Origin: Cupriavidus necator A5-1
GTDB taxonomy: Bacteria; Pseudomonadota; Gammaproteobacteria; Burkholderiales; Burkholderiaceae
Assembly (NCBI RefSeq): GCF_000744095.1
Contig: NZ_JQLI01000001.1
Location: 4,588,001-4,652,000 of the forward strand
Direction of reading: 5' to 3'
Length of the DNA stretch: 64,000 nucleotides
A program made the translations under genes and the position numbers. Shown here in pieces: positions 62,041-64,000 of the stretch. How positions within the stretch are numbered: position 1 is the stretch's first letter; each line of letters begins with the position of its first letter. The notes under the pieces are model-generated. The model had not been told where the DNA came from. It searched no databases and saw only the letters and a list, made by a program, of their open reading frames with translations.

Positions 62041-62953
62041 CAAGCGAGTTTCAAGCTCTCAAGTCGCGAACGCCCTGTCACGGGGCCACTTCGCGAGTTC
62101 AATGAGCAGTTGTCCAGCCGTTGAGCTTTTCAAATGTGTACCAAAGAAGATTGGCAAACCGCAAAAAAAAATATGCCCAATTTGACTCGATGGCCCGAGT
62201 CACGTTCAGCGAGTGCCTGATGTCCGTCGGACGTCACGGTGGTGCCGTTTTGTCATACGGCGGCCTTGCGTACCCGCTATCGATGACCTGAATGAGTCTC
62301 ATGAATGCTCCATAGGGGCAATGTGGCCGGATAGACGCGCTCGTCAGCAACGCCAGTATTCTTCATTCCGCCATTGATCGAATACACCGAGGACGAAGTC
62401 GATCACCTCGTCAACACGAACCAGCGGGCCTTTGTTTAGATCAGAATAACGTCCTCAATTCAAGGCTGGGAGCTATTTCATAGCTCCGGCGAGCGCCGGT
62501 CGATGCCATACATTCGACGAAATCACAGATGACGCGTCACGGGCTTGCAGTTGACTCTGATCCAGGGATGTGACGGGCATGTGCGCCCGGTTCAAGGACG
62601 CCGAGGGACATAACCTGGATGGGATGGCGACTTGCCGGCATGCCCGCATCATGCGGAAATCAATGCGCCTGTTACTAACTTAACGAGGCATTTTCGCGTC
62701 GACTTCCGTTGGTCTGCACGTCATCAACAGCCGAATTAGCGGGACTGAACACCGCTGGCTGTGCAAGAGCCTGGAACAGGGAAGCATCACACGCGGGCCG
62801 CCCGCGAATCACGCCGAATGAAGCACACGTCGCAAGCGGGTGCGGGCAAACGCCGTCTCTCTTTTTGATATTGACTAAAACGTCAGGATGACGATAATGT
62901 CGGTAAAACATCGGGTGCCACCTATGGCGGCGCCCGGCCATTCAGGAGACGCC
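62041..62953. other. Long non-coding stretch
   Basis: No frame with protein character. At 62468-62486 a hairpin GGAGCTAT / ATAGCTCC with a 3-base loop is followed by a second, CCGGCG / CGCCGG; no T-run. The last 60 bases form the leader of the next gene (SD CAGGAG). Confidence 0.4.
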
Positions 62954-64000
62954 ATGACCCGCCCGCCCCGCAGCGTGCTGCGCACGCCGCCGGCTTTCCC
63001 CGAAAGCGCGCTGCCCGCCTTCGTCCAGAAGCTCGACCGGCCCGAAGCCCTGGTCAAGGCCCAGACGCTTGCCTTCCTGATGTTCGAGAAGCGCGACCTG
63101 CGCGCGACGGAGACCTTCCTGACCGATTTCGGCATGCGCCGCGTGTCGCGCACCGGCAGCCGGCTGTTGATGCGGGGCGCCGGCCCCCAGCCGTGCCTGA
63201 TGCTGGCGACGCAAGGCCAGCGCTCGCGCTATATCGGCGCGGCCTTTTCGGTGCGCAGCGAGGCAGACCTGCTCCACCTCGAGGCCAACGCGAATGCGCG
63301 CCGCCTGCCGGCCGACGAGATTCCGGGCGGCGGCGCCGGTGTTGAACTGACCGACCCCGCCGGGAACTTGCTGTGGCTGGTGACCGGCCAACAGCCGTTC
63401 GACCCGCTGCCATTGCGGGACCCGCTGCATTCGCTCACCAATGACCCGGGACAGCTTCGGCGGGTGAACGCTACGGTCCGGCCGCCGCTGGAGCCCGCAG
63501 CCGTGGTCAAGCTCGGCCACGTCGTGCTCCAGACCGTCGACTTTCCCGGCATGGCGCGCTGGTATATGCGTCATCTCGGCCTGATCCCGACCGATGTCCA
63601 GTATCTGGAGGACGGATCACCCAATCTCTGCTTCTTCCGCCTGGACCTCGGCAGCACGCCCGCGGACCATCACGCCTTCGTGCTCGCCGGCGGCATCGAG
63701 GAGAAATACGAGCACAGCGCATACGAAGTGCTTGACCTCGACGCGCTCGGCCAGGGCCACAACGTGCTGCGCGCGAACGGCCACCGCCATATGTGGGGTA
63801 TTGGGCGCCATGTGCTCGGCAGCCAGCTGTTCGATTACTGGTTCGATCCGGACGGCATGGAATTCGAGCACTACGCCGACGGCGATGTCTTCACCGCCGA
63901 CCGGGAAACCCACTACGTGCCGCTGGAAATGTCCGGCATCTGGGCATGGGGCGACGACGTCCCCGCCAGCATGGGCGTCAAGCGCAATCTCGCCACGGTG
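62954..64000 (+). CDS. Extradiol-dioxygenase-like (VOC) protein, cut by window end
   Basis: 349 codons are visible and the frame is open to the edge. ATG (MTRPPRSVLRTPPAFPESAL) after CAGGAGACGCC. Two glyoxalase-fold domains: ALVKAQTLAFLMFEKRDLRA in the N-terminal one, then VVKLGHVVLQTVDFPGMARW in the C-terminal one. The metal ligands of type I extradiol enzymes are there: His in KLGHVVL, His in ADHHAFVL, Glu in MEFEHYADGD. It probably cleaves a catecholic ring; the substrate is unknown. Confidence 0.82.
   Translation, partial: MTRPPRSVLRTPPAFPESALPAFVQKLDRPEALVKAQTLAFLMFEKRDLRATETFLTDFGMRRVSRTGSRLLMRGAGPQPCLMLATQGQRSRYIGAAFSVRSEADLLHLEANANARRLPADEIPGGGAGVELTDPAGNLLWLVTGQQPFDPLPLRDPLHSLTNDPGQLRRVNATVRPPLEPAAVVKLGHVVLQTVDFPGMARWYMRHLGLIPTDVQYLEDGSPNLCFFRLDLGSTPADHHAFVLAGGIEEKYEHSAYEVLDLDALGQGHNVLRANGHRHMWGIGRHVLGSQLFDYWFDPDGMEFEHYADGDVFTADRETHYVPLEMSGIWAWGDDVPASMGVKRNLATV

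Noticed and set aside
1..64000. tRNA gene with attachment site or plasmid origin as island boundary
   Set aside because: No tRNA-like cloverleaf, rep/par gene or iteron cluster was seen; island ends lie outside the window or are not tRNA-linked.

Overview
The window looks like part of an accessory genomic island of a Burkholderiaceae betaproteobacterium (Cupriavidus, Ralstonia or Burkholderia type). The basis is the gene content: BpH3-type short H-NS proteins, group-1 phasins with a PhaB reductase, recombinase-in-trio (RIT) elements, PXPV-repeat and PsiF-type secreted proteins, and high GC codon use. No rRNA, tRNA, CRISPR array or replication origin was seen. The two edges (1-237, a lipoprotein-like N-terminus; 62954-64000, an extradiol-dioxygenase-like protein) are both cut by the window and look like ordinary metabolic genes.

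Layout. 1.4-6.9 kb: an IS91-like element with its own tyrosine recombinase, split by a RIT element (three overlapping tyrosine recombinase genes). 7.4-8.9 kb: an IS630 element flanked by TA. 9-14.2 kb: small orphan genes, a secreted DRGH nuclease, an H-NS protein, two ArsN2-like acetyltransferases, a cold-shock protein and a decayed paralogue. 14.3-15.4 kb: a second IS630. 15.8-17.7 kb: phasin and acetoacetyl-CoA reductase. 18.9-20.5 kb: an IS3 element. 20.8-39.4 kb: a mosaic of small secreted or orphan genes, broken genes (porin, DMT exporter, CHAD, IS256, acetyltransferase) and duplications: a small gene present four times and a 1.35-kb metalloprotease block present twice. 39.5-44.7 kb: acylphosphatase and phoU-pstBACS. 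44.8-57.5 kb: arsenic genes (arsR, arsN2 remnant, arsH broken, MFS exporter broken, aqpS-like, two arsC, arsI, arsR), with the MFS gene interrupted by an IS66 element that is itself interrupted by a second RIT. 57.6-64 kb: H-NS protein, a gene under a near-perfect LexA box, NUDIX hydrolase, a secreted 22-residue-repeat protein, an SDR and the dioxygenase-like gene.

How the genes work together. The intact ars operon (arsR-arsI-arsC-arsC-aqpS) would reduce arsenate, cleave methylarsenite and move arsenite through a channel. A high-affinity Pst phosphate transporter diverges from a second arsR, which suggests that phosphate uptake and arsenic sensing are linked. Phasins, PhaB, PsiF-like and CHAD-type genes add a storage-granule and phosphate theme, but no PHA synthase or polyphosphate kinase is in the window.

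Most striking: both RIT elements carry, directly outside the right inverted repeat, a 30-bp palindrome built as 11-bp arms around an 8-bp spacer, with a shared ATGG-N8-CCAT centre. This is the geometry of a tyrosine-recombinase core site. Many genes carry single-base frameshifts, so the island is either decaying or contains sequencing errors.
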